A stretch of 64,000 bases of DNA from Aurantiochytrium sp. KH105 (GCA_003116975.1 BGKB01000006.1:62001-126000); one strand, 5' to 3'; shown: positions 19,652-30,380, counted from the stretch's first letter. Numbers and translations are program-made. Notes: generated by a model not told the origin, from the letters alone.

Positions 19652-22600
19652 ATGGGCCGCATAGGCGCCGTGTTTGGCGTCGCGCAGTCCGCCGACCTCG
19701 TGCTGGCCGCCAGCTACGACGGCTGCGCCTTGCGAGCATGGAGCAAGAAGGACGGCGCCCTCGTCTTGGAGATGAAGACGCCCAACGACAAGGCGGCCAG
19801 GACAGTGGCCGTGCAGGGCAACCTCGCCGCCGTGGGGACTGACGCAGGCGGCCTCTTCCTGATCGACCTGGCCACCGCCTCCGTCCTGCACGCCCTCCAG
19901 GGCCACACCGGCCAAGTCAACAGCGTCATTTTCGACGGCAACGAGATCATCTCCAGCGGCGGGAGCAACGACCAGACCGTCCGCGTCTGGGACAAGATGA
20001 GCGGCCGAGAGACCTTGAGGATCGACGCCGGGTCGTGGGTCTGGAGCGTTGCCGCCCACGAGAACCTGCTCGTGGCCGGGTTGCAAGACCACACCGTGCG
20101 CGTCTTCGACCGGGCCAGCGGCGGCCCACGCCACGTCCTCACGGAGGCGACAGGCGAGGTCAACGCGGTCGCGATCGACGCGCAGCGCATGGTGAGCGGG
20201 TCCGACGACTACAAGGTGAGGGTCTACGCCGTGCCTTCCTTCCAGCTCGTCCGCGTCCTCGAAGGACACACCTGGTTTGTGCGCTCTGTCGCGCTCGAGG
20301 GAGACCGCATCGTGAGCGGGGCAAGCGACAAGACGGTCAGACTCTGGGACGCGCGCAGCGGAGACGCGCTGCACGTCTTGCAAGGACACTCGAACGATGT
20401 GATGTCGGTCTCTCTCTTGGGGTCGGAGGTCGTGAGCGGATCTGACGACCAGAGCGTGCGCATCTGGGATGCGGAGACGGGCGCCTCGACGCGCGTGCTG
20501 GACGGCACGGAGGCCGTGCGGCCCATCGAGGACGTGCTCGGCGGCCCCGCGACGACTGCGGCGGCGAAGGAGGCGCTCCAGGCGGCGCTGGCGAACGGGG
20601 ACCCCGCGGAGCTGGGCCGCTGCAAGCTCATGGTCGTCGGCCAGGGCGCCGCCGGCAAGACGTCCGTGGTGCGCTCGCTGCTGGGCATGCCGCCCGTGGC
20701 GGAGCACCTCTCCACGGTGGGCGTCGAGCTCAAGCGCACCGATGCAGAGTCGTGGCGGGAAGAGGAATTCGACAGCGGCTTTGAACGCCAGGCGTACCGC
20801 GTGGCGGCGCTGCGCATGGCCACGCAGGAGCAAGCAGCGAGCAAGAAGCGACAATCGCTGCCCAGGCGCGTGTCTCGCGGCCTTGCGGATGCCGTGCGTC
20901 GGCGTTCTTCTGCGGCGCGGCCCTTTGTCGCAGAGGTGCAGGTGGAGCTTGTGCCCGAAGCCGAGATGGCGCAGCGGTTCGAATATGCGGAGATCGAGGA
21001 CATGGCCGGCCAGACGCAGTCGGGCCAGAAGATCAAGTTTACCATCTGGGACTATGCAGGTCAGGACGTCTTTTAGGCGCTGCACCACATTTTCCTCACG
21101 CGCGAGGGCGGCGTCTTCATGCTCGTCTTTGACATGCAGGAACTCCTCACCGAGCAAAACAAAGCTTTGGGGTACCTGCGCTTTTGGCTCAACTCGATCA
21201 AGCTGCACGCGCCCAAAGCCCCTGTTCTTCTGGTCGCAACGCATTACGATCAAGCTTCCAACAGCCTGCAAACCGTTGAGAGAATTCTCCAGTCCCTTTT
21301 TCGTAAGCTGCGCGGAATCAAACTGGTAAAAAACAGTGGGACTCGCCTGAGTTTTTTCCCCATTGACAACATGAGTCCCGCAGCGAACCGCGCTGCCGAT
21401 CTGCGCGCTGCTGTGGAGAAAGCGGCATCCAGCCTTGAGGCTGTGTCGCAAAAGATCTCGCTGCGCTGGCTCAAGGTCGTGGATGATCTCATGAAACTGA
21501 ACTGCGACCACGTTCCCTTTGCCAAAGTGCAGGAATATGCGACCAAGTACCATGCTGGCGACCAGACAGACGAGCTGCTCAAGTTTTTCCACGAGCTTGG
21601 CATGCTTGTGCATCTGCGTGCCACCGATACGCTGCACGACAAGGTCGTGCTAAACCCACAGTGGCTTTTGGACAAGCTGGCCCGAGTCATTGCCGACGAG
21701 ATCCACGTCCAAGACATTTACTACGACGAGCGGCTTTCCGACCTCGAACTTGAGGACGACTTTGCGCTCCTGCGTCACAAGGGCATTGGTTCACGCGCCT
21801 TGCTCGGGTTCCTTTGGGACGATGAAGAAGTCGAGTACCTCGTGGAGTTCATGCGCGGCGCCATGCTACTGTCAAACTGGGATTTCCCGGAAGATGCTTT
21901 CACATCAGGCCGCCAAGGCGAGCCTCTCTATCTGGTGAGCAGTCTGCTCAAGAATTCGACCGACGCTGATCTTGTCGCAGAGATTGCGGACATGGACCCC
22001 GGTTTGACATGCGTTCTGGACTTTACCAAGTTTTTTCTTCCGGACGGCGTCTTTGCACGACTGCTTTCGCTTTGCGCTCAGTACAGTGGGAACTTTGGGG
22101 CCATCTCGCGTGCACCTCAGCTGGCAGCGAGCCAGGCCATTGTTCACTTCGGTCTCTCCGTCTTTGCGCTTGAGCAGACTCAGGACAAGATTTGGATTCG
22201 CGTGGAACGCGACTCCGAAAAGCCAGCAAACACGCTCAAGACGCTGGTGAGCATGTTTCGAAGCGCGCGTGACGCAGTCTTTCAAGATTTGCCATGGGAG
22301 CTTCTTCTTCAGTCGCCGAGAAATGCGTCCATTTTGGTCGCATACGACGAAGCTGCGCGGGCGTTCTCGTCCCCTGGAACCCAATCTGTCAACTCAGTGG
22401 GCACGAAAATCGTAAAGGTAGCAGACTTCGAGCCGTTTTTCAAAGATGGCTCGTTGACGGAGGATGAGAGAGACACGGGCGAGGTCGAAGAGGCAGATCT
22501 GCCGTTGGCTCCCGGCTTGAAGTATCACGTCTTTTTGAGCCACAAGCAGCTCGAGGCCGGTGACGCATGCAATCTCATGGCCGAGAAGCTCGTCAATCGC

Positions 22601-22954
22601 GGACTCAAGGTTTGGGTCGACCAGCGAACAGAGGGCAACCTCTCCCCGGAGAAGATGCGAGCTGGAATCCAGGCGTCAAAATGCTACTTGCTCTTTTTGA
22701 GCAAGACGGTCTTCAAATCCGAGATGGTCTGCATGGAGCTCGACACGGCCTTGCGAGCCGAAAAGCCCATTTTGCTTGTGCATGAGAGCGATCCCAATCG
22801 CGTGGGGTTCGCTGCGTTTCAGACGTACATTGACACAGTCCCCGCGTCGGCTGGGCATATTTTCGGTCTCAGCGAGTCTATGCCTTTTCAGCGTCGCTTG
22901 TATCTGACCGAAGGTTTCTACAATGAGCTCATCAGTCGCATTGATGCCAGCTAA
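19652..22954 (+). CDS. WD40-Roc-COR-TIR protein, interrupted by one in-frame TAG
   Basis: One frame of 1101 codons, broken only by TAG at 21074-21076 (codon 475). Residues 1-290 form about seven WD40 blades (VRVWD, VRVFD, VRLWD, VRIWD endings). The Roc GTPase has a P-loop GQGAAGKTS (330-338), a long variable insert (about 362-455), DYAGQ (467-471) and THYD (530-533, the G4 position). The COR region follows, with VVLNPQWLLDKLARVI. A TIR domain starts near residue 956 (YHVFLSHK...GLKVWVDQ) and keeps a Glu (E1029, in CMELDTAL) where TIR NADases carry their catalytic Glu. The stop falls between DVF and ALHHIFLTREGG, inside Roc. It could be a nonsense allele, a sequencing error or readthrough. TAG ends other genes here, so code reassignment is unlikely. 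Such sensor-switch-effector layouts suggest immune or cell-death signalling (inference). Confidence 0.82.
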
Positions 22955-23139
22955 ATTCTTGAAAAATGTTTTTGTAGTTTGTTCTCTTCGTATCACCTGG
23001 TCAGTAGATGCACGTTTTGCAACACAGCCAAGTCTTTATCGTCTGTTGTTAGCGGGCTTACCTCTCGTCACTCCCAGTGAGCTCGAAACCCCGCGACCCT
23101 TCGCCCGCAACGTGCCCTTCTTCGAGCTGGGCCGCGTGT

Positions 23140-25139
23140 AACAAGGGCCACTCGAACAAGGTGCTCTCTGTCGCGATCGAGGGAGACCGCATCGTGAGCC
23201 ACCAGGCAGGCGACAAGACGATCAAGGTCTGGGGCGCGCGGAGACGCCCGCTGCACATCTTGCGAGGCCACTCGAGCTAGGTGCAGGCGGTCTCCATTCG
23301 CACTTTGAGATGGTGCGTGTTTGTGACGTGGAGACGGGCGCGTGCTGGACGGCACAGAGGCTGCATGGCCCGTCGAGGAGGAAGTGCTCGGCGCCACCGC
23401 GACTACTGCGGCGGCAGAGGAGGCGCTCTGATCAACCTTGGTAATGTCGAAAATATCATTCGTGGGATGTTGCATGTTGACGAAAATGAAAACATCATCC
23501 CATACTCGGCAGCAAGCCTGAGCTTCTTTCCCATCGATAATATGAGTCGCGAACCGGGTCATGCCTCAAAGTTGAGAGCTGCGGTTGAAGTTAGCGCGTC
23601 GTCGCTCGAGTCTGTCTCACGAAAGATCTCGCTGCGCTGGCTCAAGGTGTTGGGCGACTTGCTCAAGCTTGACTGCGATCACATACCGTTCAAGACAGTG
23701 CAAGAGCTCGCAACCAAGTGTCACGCCGGTGATCAGACCGACGAGCTCTTGATCCTTTTTCATGAGCTCGACATGCTCGTTCATCTCCGCGCAACAGACA
23801 CCTTGTACGAAAGTGTCGTTCTGAACCCGCAGTGGCTCCTGGACAAGCTTTCGCGCGTGATTGCGGACGAGATCCATGTCAAGCAGATGCGATACGACCG
23901 TCATCTTCAGGATGCTGCTGTGATCAAGGACTTTACGGTGCTGCCAAGACGCAGTCTTGCGACGCTCCGCCTGCTGGCGTTTCTGTGGACCAATGAAGAG
24001 GTCGACCATCTGCTGGACTTGTTACGCGATACGATTCTGCTATCAAGCTGGATTCCTCCCGAGAAATCCCTCTCGAAGGTCAATCAAAACGAGCTGCTCC
24101 TAGCTAGTGAGCAGTTTGCTCAAGAACGCAATCAATGGTAGCTTAGAAGCCGAGATTACGGGCATGGACATTGGTCTGACATGCATACTAAATTTTTCCG
24201 AGTTCTTTCTCTCAGACGGTGTCTTTGCGCGTCTGCTCTCGCTCTGCGCCCAGTACAGCGGAGAGATGGGAGCTTTCGCGCGCGCGCCCCATTTGGCATG
24301 GAATCAAGCTGTCATTCACTTTGGTCTTTCCGCGTTTGCGCTTGAGCAGACACAGAATAAGATCTGGCTCCGCTTGGAGCGCGACTCCGAAAAGCTAGCC
24401 AGCACGCTCAAGACGCTGTTGAGCATATCCCAAGGCAATCGAGACGCGGTCTTTCGAGGTTTGCCATGTAAGCTCCTTCTTCAGGCGTCTGTTCTGGTTG
24501 CGTACCATGACGTCTGTTCTGGTTGCGTACGATGACGTGATTCAGGCGCGCACATCAGGGATTGACGCCGTCATGTCTGTGGGCACAAAGGTCGCCAAGG
24601 TCGCCGACTTTGTACCGTTTTCGAAGATGGCTCCCTCCCTGAAAGAAGACGAGGGAGATATCGTGGCGGTAGAGAGGATCGCTGTGCCTTTGGCGCCAGG
24701 TTTGACGTATCACCTTTTTCTGAGCCACCAGCAGACTGAGGCCGGCGGTGCATGCAATCTCGTGGCTAAAGAGTTCATGAATTGCGGACACAAGGTTTGA
24801 GTTGACCAGCAAACGGAAGGTAATCTCTCAACGAAAGAGATGCCCGATGTAATCCGTGCGTCAAAATGTCACCTTCTTTCTCTGGCAAAGTTTGTCTTTA
24901 GTTCCGAACCAGCTTTCATGTAGCTGAACACGACCCTGCAAGCCAAGAAGCCTATCTTGCTCGTGCATGAGAGCGACTCAAGTCGCGTGGGGTTTGCAAA
25001 CTTCTCCACTTGTATTTACACGGTTCCAGATTCGGCCAAGCACATTTTCGACCACAGGGGGTCGATGCCTTATCAGCGTCGTTTGTACTTGGCTGAAGGA
25101 TTTTACAAGGAGCTCTTTCATCGCATTGATGCCAGCTAA
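23140..25139 (+). pseudogene. Decayed tandem copy of the WD40-Roc-COR-TIR gene
   Basis: It starts inside a WD40 blade (GHSNKVLSVAIEGDRIVS) 185 nt after the first gene ends, so the N-terminal blades are missing. TAG at 23278-23280 replaces an Asp codon. The Roc P-loop, DxxGQ and G4 regions are deleted: homology jumps from the end of the WD40 part (TTAAAEEAL) to SFFPIDNMS. COR then runs to about 24105, where a one-base shift occurs; a further frame change follows near 24500. In the TIR part, TGA at 24798-24800 replaces the Trp codon of the KVWVDQ motif, and TAG at 24921-24923 replaces the Glu codon equivalent to E1029. The final codons before TAA (RIDAS) are intact. It is not expected to make a functional protein. 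Confidence 0.93.
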
Positions 25140-25416
25140 CTTGTGGGAGATATTTTTTTTGGCTTGTCTGTTGCATTCAACGTTTCGCGCCAACAATAGA
25201 TTGATTCAAGCAGAGATGTCCTCGTGCTGATTATTTTCTGTTTCTCTTCAGCATGATAAATCGTGGTGGGAACAGGTTCGTAGGGCCTGGACGGCAAGAG
25301 GAAGTTCCCCCTATCTCGCATTTCTAAGTAAGATTTATAAAAAAGTAGAAATTGAGGTGAAACGCCGAATTATTTTAGTACTTATTTCTTTGTCCTTCAC
25401 GGGGAGAACATCCTTT

Positions 25417-26508
25417 TCAGATGAGGTCGATGGGACGCTGCTGGTTCAACCAGGGCTCGGGCTTGTTGCCTAGAATTTCGTCAATCTTATCCATGTGGTC
25501 GTCCGTCATCTTGAGCAGAACCGGGAGCGCACCAAGGTTCTCCTCGAGCTGCTCCGTTTTGGTCGCACCGAGAAGGACCGTGGTGACGTTCTTGTTCTTG
25601 AGGCACCACGCCAGCGCGAGTTGCGAGGTAGAGCACTGAAACTCCTTTTCTGCAAAGTCGGCAAGCTTTTGCACCTTGTCGAGGCTGCCGTCCTCCTTCC
25701 AGGCGTCGAGCTTCTTGACCAGCCACTCGTAGCCCTTTTGGGCGAGGCGCGAGTCTTCAGGGATCCCGTCCTTGTACTTGCCGGTGAGGAGGCCCGAGGC
25801 GAGCGGGCTCCAAATGGTGGTGCCAATGTTGTAGGGCTGGCGGTAGAGCGGAAAGTACTCCTTCTCGAAGCGCTCGCGGTGCATCATGTTGTACTGGGGC
25901 TGCTCAAAGGCCGGGGCGATCATGCCGCCGCGCTGTGCGATAAAGTAGGCCTCGGTTATCTGCTGGGCGCTCCACTCGCTGGTGCCCCAGGCGGTGGCCT
26001 TGCCGGAGCGCACGAGGTCCGTCATGGCCTGCACGACCGTCTCCGTGGGCGTGTGGGCGTCGGGGCGATGGCAAAAGACGAGGTCAACGTAGTCGAGCTG
26101 CAGACGCTTGAGTGAGGCGTCGATGCCCTCGTTGATGTGCTTGCGCGAGAGGCCCTTTTCGTTGACGGTGCCTTCGTCGCCCTGCGCGCACCAAAAGAGC
26201 TTGGTGGTGATGACGAGCGCGGACCGGCGCCAGAGCTGCGCGTCCTCCTGGCGGAGCTGCGCGAGCGCCTCGCCCATGATGCGCTCCGCCTCGCCCGAGG
26301 GGTTTCCGTACACCTCGGCGTTGTCGAAGCAGTTCACGCCGGCCTTGCGCGCGAGCCGCAGGCAGTCCTTGGCCATGTTGATGCCGTCCTGCTCGCGCAG
26401 CGTATCCTTGACGCCAAAGGTGGCCCAAAACCCGTAGCTCAGCACGGACACCGCCAGGCCCGTGTTGCCCAGCATCCTGTAGTACATCTTCGGCGCCTCG
26501 GCCGCCAT
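25417..26508 (-). CDS. Aldo-keto reductase, Kv channel beta-subunit (AKR6) type
   Basis: A 363-residue NADPH-dependent oxidoreductase resembling KCNAB and plant/yeast AKR6-type proteins. The TIM-barrel motifs run in order: RMLGNTGLAVSVLSYG, NCFDNAEVYG with D62 and Y67, TTKLFW with K103, and VFCHRPD with H147. Animal Kv-beta has Asn at that last site, so this protein keeps a full D/Y/K/H tetrad. Later come WGTSEWSAQQI, TTIWSPLASGLLTGKY and TVLLGATKTEQLEENLGAL, all typical of the family. It may be a free reductase rather than a channel subunit; no channel gene is nearby. Its 3' end faces the TIR pseudogene. Confidence 0.92.
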   Translation of the reverse strand: MAAEAPKMYYRMLGNTGLAVSVLSYGFWATFGVKDTLREQDGINMAKDCLRLARKAGVNCFDNAEVYGNPSGEAERIMGEALAQLRQEDAQLWRRSALVITTKLFWCAQGDEGTVNEKGLSRKHINEGIDASLKRLQLDYVDLVFCHRPDAHTPTETVVQAMTDLVRSGKATAWGTSEWSAQQITEAYFIAQRGGMIAPAFEQPQYNMMHRERFEKEYFPLYRQPYNIGTTIWSPLASGLLTGKYKDGIPEDSRLAQKGYEWLVKKLDAWKEDGSLDKVQKLADFAEKEFQCSTSQLALAWCLKNKNVTTVLLGATKTEQLEENLGALPVLLKMTDDHMDKIDEILGNKPEPWLNQQRPIDLI

Positions 26509-28026
26509 CCTCTCCTCCCCGCGCTCTTCCCGCCGCCGTCTCCGCCGCCCTGCGCGCTCGCTCGCCTCGCCTCGCCTCGCCTCGCCTCGCCTCGCCTCGC
26601 CTCGCTCTGCCTCGCAGGATGCGTCCGCCTCGCGGGATCAGGCCCGATCGATCTCCCGCCCTCGCAGATTTGGTTCTGCTGCACGCACGCGAGTCCAAGG
26701 GCGGATAAGATACTGCATGCGGCACACGTCCTCGTGCGGCAGGCCGCTGCGCCGAGCCGCTCGCGGGTACCTTCGAGTCCTCCCGACGGCCGCGACCTTC
26801 CTTGCCGCCCGCCTCGCGCCGCCCGCCTCGCCGCCGGCGCCGGCTGCGGCGTCTTCTCCGCGGCCGCGCGGCATGGGATGGGCGGCATCGCGGGGCGCCG
26901 CGGCGTGGCAGCGCAGGCAGCGCGGGCATCGCAGGCATCGCAGGCGCGCCGCGGCGTGGCATGGCGCGGCGGCATGGCAGGAGGCGGAGCGCGAAGACGA
27001 CAGAGCGGACGACAGAGCGGCAGGCGCGGGAGATGGCGAGGGCGAGGGGCGAGAGGATGCGAGGAACGACGCCACGACGCGGCTCCGAACCGCGGCGGGG
27101 AGGTCGACGGAGGCGAGGCGCACCTCGCGATCGGGAGCGAGCTCGGGCGGCACCGAGGCCGGGCCGCAGCAGCAGCTGCAGCAGCAGCTGCAGGTGGTAT
27201 CTTTTCTATCTTATCTTGAGCTGCGTGTCGCGCGCTCTCAACCAAGACGATGAGGATCGCTGGCGACCTACAGCCCGGCAGTGCAGAGCGAACAAGAGCT
27301 CGCAGTGCGCTTCGCGCGGGCACGGTGCGGCGGGGCGCGTTCGCAGGTTGAAGAGCAGCTCGCGGCGCCCAGCGGCAGCAGCTGCGGCGGCAGCAACAGC
27401 AGCAGAGCAGAGCTCCGAAGCGACGAGGCCGCGGGCAGCGACCGAAGGCGACGAGTCGACGTCCCGCGCGTCGCGTGTGCTTCCGTCTGCGGCCAGGCGG
27501 GTGCGGCATGGACCCGAACGCGACGACCTCGATCAAGACTCCGACAAGTCCGTGGCACAGGGACTTCGGGTCACTGTCGGTACAGCTGAGCTCATCTGGC
27601 TTCCCGGAACAAACCAAGAAAAGGTAGGGAGATGAACACAGAATGGGATGCGCGCAGAATGGGTTGCGCGCAGAATGGGATGCGCACAGAATGGGTTGCG
27701 CACAGAATGGGTTGCGCACAGAATGGGTTGCGCAATTTCATTTTCATTTTCATTTTCCAGTGTTTTTTTTTTTTTTTCTAGTTGGACTCCGGAAAGTAGA
27801 GGCGCAACGCGCCGAGGAAGAGAAAGGAAAGGGCCCGATCGCCTGCGCGACGTCGCGGGGACGCGCAGGGCAGAGACTGAACGCCTCGTAGCGCAGTGTA
27901 GCACAGAGCAGTGCAGCGCAGTGAAGCAAAGCAAAGCAAAGCAAAGCAAAGCTGCTTGCCGGTCTGGAGAAGAAGAAGAAGAAGAAGAAGAGCCGCACGA
28001 CGAAACCAGCCTAACCGCGAGCCGCG
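26509..28026. other. GC-rich divergent spacer with several tandem repeats
   Basis: This lies between the start codons of the aldo-keto reductase (-) and the RING-BRCT gene (+). It holds CGCCT pentamers (26562-26605), CGCGGCATGGCA-type repeats (26870-26990), CAGCAGCTG repeats (27165-27192), a 16-bp minisatellite (27640-27735), poly-T (about 27762-27778), GCAAA pentamers (27926-27950) and a GAA run (27968-27991). Open frames of 200-430 codons here are Arg/Ala-rich and are not supported as genes. Confidence 0.5.
27640..27735 (+). repeat. 16-bp minisatellite, six units
   Basis: Six head-to-tail units of AGAATGGGTTGCGCAC, exactly 96 nt. Units differ only at two positions (GGTT/GGAT and CAC/CGC/CAA endings). 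It sits about 290 nt upstream of the RING-BRCT start codon. Confidence 0.97.
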
Positions 28027-30000
28027 ATGACGGCCAACTTTCGGATGGCGGCTATGCAGCTGGAGAACTTGCGCGCCATGGAGAAACTGCTTGAGTGCGG
28101 ACTGTGCAATAAGCTCCTCGACAACCCGTACTCGACAGACTGCGAGCATCACTTTTGCAAGACATGCATCGATGACGCACTCTTTGACCAAAGCAAGTGT
28201 CCCACGTGCGGATTGCCCGTACGCCCGCGAGACCTTGCGCGCAACCCGACCTTTTGCAACATCGTAGGCAGCGTCAGCAAGCTGCGCGCTGCACTGACGC
28301 GGCTCGAGACGCGACGCGAAGAGCGAGCCCGCAAGTCCGCATCAGCATCTCATGATCCTGAAGCGACTCAGAGTCCCGTGAAACGCTCGCGCAATGAGGT
28401 CGAGAACCCCGCCACAGAGACTGCCAACGAGCCCAACGATGAGAACGATCCTATGCAAATCGACCAAGATTCTAGGCCGACCCCCGCGAGGGAGACTTTG
28501 AAACCTACCGCCGCCGAGGAGGCTCTTGCGGCCGCGCAACAGCGCTTCAAGGAACGCCAAGCTCGTTTGGGAGGAACTGCTGCCCCTTTCTCAACTTCAA
28601 GCGTAGCAGCGGCAGCATCATCAGCTACAGCAACCACCACAACGACAGAAACACCATCGAAAGAAACAGCAAACGCAGCGACCAAATCCAAATCAGATGA
28701 TCCAGCGCCTGACGACGACACACGTGCTTCGATGAACGAAGACAATCCTTCGGCCGCCTTGGAAGCGTCGCGTCGCAAGTTTCAGGCTCGCCAAGATCGC
28801 TTCCTCGGTCTGACTAGAGAGAAGGAAGACTCGACTGAAAATGACAAGACAAAGCTTGTGGCACCGTCGCAAGCGGAAAAGGAGCCGGCTGAGTCGCCAG
28901 CGCTGCAAGAGGATAAAGATTCGGCTGGGTTACCAGCGTCGTCAGCTGAAAGAGAAGGGGTAGTCTTGCCGACGTTGCCAGAGGAAAACCCACTGGGCAC
29001 TGTTTCGTCGCCAGAGGCGCAAAACGAAGCTGATGCACGAAAGTCCCCCAAAGAGAAGGAAAGAGCTGTCTCGTCAGGGGCACAGGATGGGGAGAATCAT
29101 TCGTCGCAAGCGCAAGCGACGCAAGACCCCGCGCCCGAACCCTCCAAGATGACAACCAAGCCGCATATTTTGGTCACTGGACTCGAAGGCGAGGACCTGG
29201 ACCGTTGCATCGTTTGGGTGGAGCGGCTCGGTGGCGAGTACTTGCGCAAATTCGAGTACAAGTCGCATGTTACCCATGTAATTGCGAAGCCGCGTGGCCA
29301 AAACAAAGCAGGCGAGACCGAAGTGAAAAACTCTCCAAAGTTCATTTTTGGCCAAGTCGTCGGCAGCGAGCTCGTGACGCCCGCGTGGATTGAGGCCTGC
29401 AACGCCTCGGGAGAATGGGTTGATGAGGAACCGTATCGCATCAAGCCAACTTCCTCGGTGCTCACGGGAAAGCTGAGCGCTGGCGAGATTCCAGATAAGA
29501 CCATGCTCGGCCAATTTGACTACATCTTCACGGCCGACGACGTGCATCGACCTCTTCTCGCAAGGTGGCTCTCTAAATACTCGTCAGTCACGCAGCGTGA
29601 CATGTGTTATCTGCACCCAAAACTCACGCAGCAAGCAGAGACACTGCACGATCTTGTCCCGCAAGCGCAGACGCGCGACCTGCTCGACGATTTCCCTGAC
29701 AAATCGCGAATGACGGTGGTTATTGTGGAGCGCTGTCCGAGGCAAAACGATGCCACGCACGACCGCAAAGCCTGCTCATACTGTCTCAATGTGCACCGTC
29801 TCCGGTCTCATTTCGAGCGCTCTGTTCTACTTGAGCCCAGACAAATTCTCAACTGCATCATTCGAAATCGGCCACTGCGGCCAAACAAACCGCCGCAGTC
29901 GCAACATGCGCAGCGTCAGGCAAAGCTCCGGCAGGGCAAGAGTTTCAAATGGCCAGAGCCCGAGCTGATCTCCTCTTTAAAGAGCGAAGCTCCAAAGTAG
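28027..30000 (+). CDS. RING finger - BRCT protein, BRCA1/BARD1-like
   Basis: 657 residues. The N-terminal C3HC4 RING reads C24-x2-C27-x11-C39-x-H41-x2-C44-x2-C47-x10-C58-x2-C61, flanked by helices as in BRCA1/BARD1. A long disordered Ser/Thr/Glu-rich middle (about 90-375) includes two related short motifs, AAQQRFKERQARLGG and ASRRKFQARQDRFLG. Two BRCT repeats follow: the first from HILVTGL through THVIAK to TPAWIEAC (about 379-460), the second from FDYIFTADD to about 630. RING plus tandem BRCT is the BRCA1/BARD1 layout of ubiquitin ligases in homologous recombination; no ankyrin repeats are seen. Which of the two it corresponds to cannot be told by eye. Convergent with the methyltransferase (380-nt gap with CTT repeats at 30271-30300). 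Confidence 0.85.
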   Translation: MTANFRMAAMQLENLRAMEKLLECGLCNKLLDNPYSTDCEHHFCKTCIDDALFDQSKCPTCGLPVRPRDLARNPTFCNIVGSVSKLRAALTRLETRREERARKSASASHDPEATQSPVKRSRNEVENPATETANEPNDENDPMQIDQDSRPTPARETLKPTAAEEALAAAQQRFKERQARLGGTAAPFSTSSVAAAASSATATTTTTETPSKETANAATKSKSDDPAPDDDTRASMNEDNPSAALEASRRKFQARQDRFLGLTREKEDSTENDKTKLVAPSQAEKEPAESPALQEDKDSAGLPASSAEREGVVLPTLPEENPLGTVSSPEAQNEADARKSPKEKERAVSSGAQDGENHSSQAQATQDPAPEPSKMTTKPHILVTGLEGEDLDRCIVWVERLGGEYLRKFEYKSHVTHVIAKPRGQNKAGETEVKNSPKFIFGQVVGSELVTPAWIEACNASGEWVDEEPYRIKPTSSVLTGKLSAGEIPDKTMLGQFDYIFTADDVHRPLLARWLSKYSSVTQRDMCYLHPKLTQQAETLHDLVPQAQTRDLLDDFPDKSRMTVVIVERCPRQNDATHDRKACSYCLNVHRLRSHFERSVLLEPRQILNCIIRNRPLRPNKPPQSQHAQRQAKLRQGKSFKWPEPELISSLKSEAPK

Positions 30001-30380
30001 GACTGGGTTAAAGACAAGTTCACGTTTCCCCATCGTGTGATGTGAGACACTCGAAAGCAGGTGGTCGATCGCTCACGTGAACGAGGCTCTACCATTTTTT
30101 GCCATCGACGTTATGCTTTGACCGGGGTCAAACCTGTCCCAAGTCAGAAAAGACTCGCTGACGCGCGCAATGCAAGCGATCAAGGATTTTCCAACATTTG
30201 GCAGCAGATCCTTTCTATTGTGTTCTATTTTTTCTATTTTTACGATTGATCTGGCGGACCAAATTCCTTTCTTCTTCTTCTTCTTCTTCTTCTTTTTCTT
30301 TTGATTTTCAAGATGAAAGGGTGAAAGTATCGACAATAACACACACATACGCAGGAAGAACAACTCTTCCAGCTTGCTAA

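Noticed and set aside
21074-21076. Genome-wide reassignment of TAG as a sense codon
   Set aside because: TAG ends OPA3, RETSAT, the RING-BRCT gene, the phosphoesterase and eIF3e in this window at the expected C-termini.
19457-21637. 726-codon open frame antisense to the WD40-Roc part
   Set aside because: Arg/His/Val-rich mirror of the sense codons, which encode unmistakable WD40 and Roc motifs.
26137-27719. Several open frames of 270-430 codons in the spacer upstream of the aldo-keto reductase
   Set aside because: They mix shadow frames of the reductase with Arg/Ala-rich translations of repeats.
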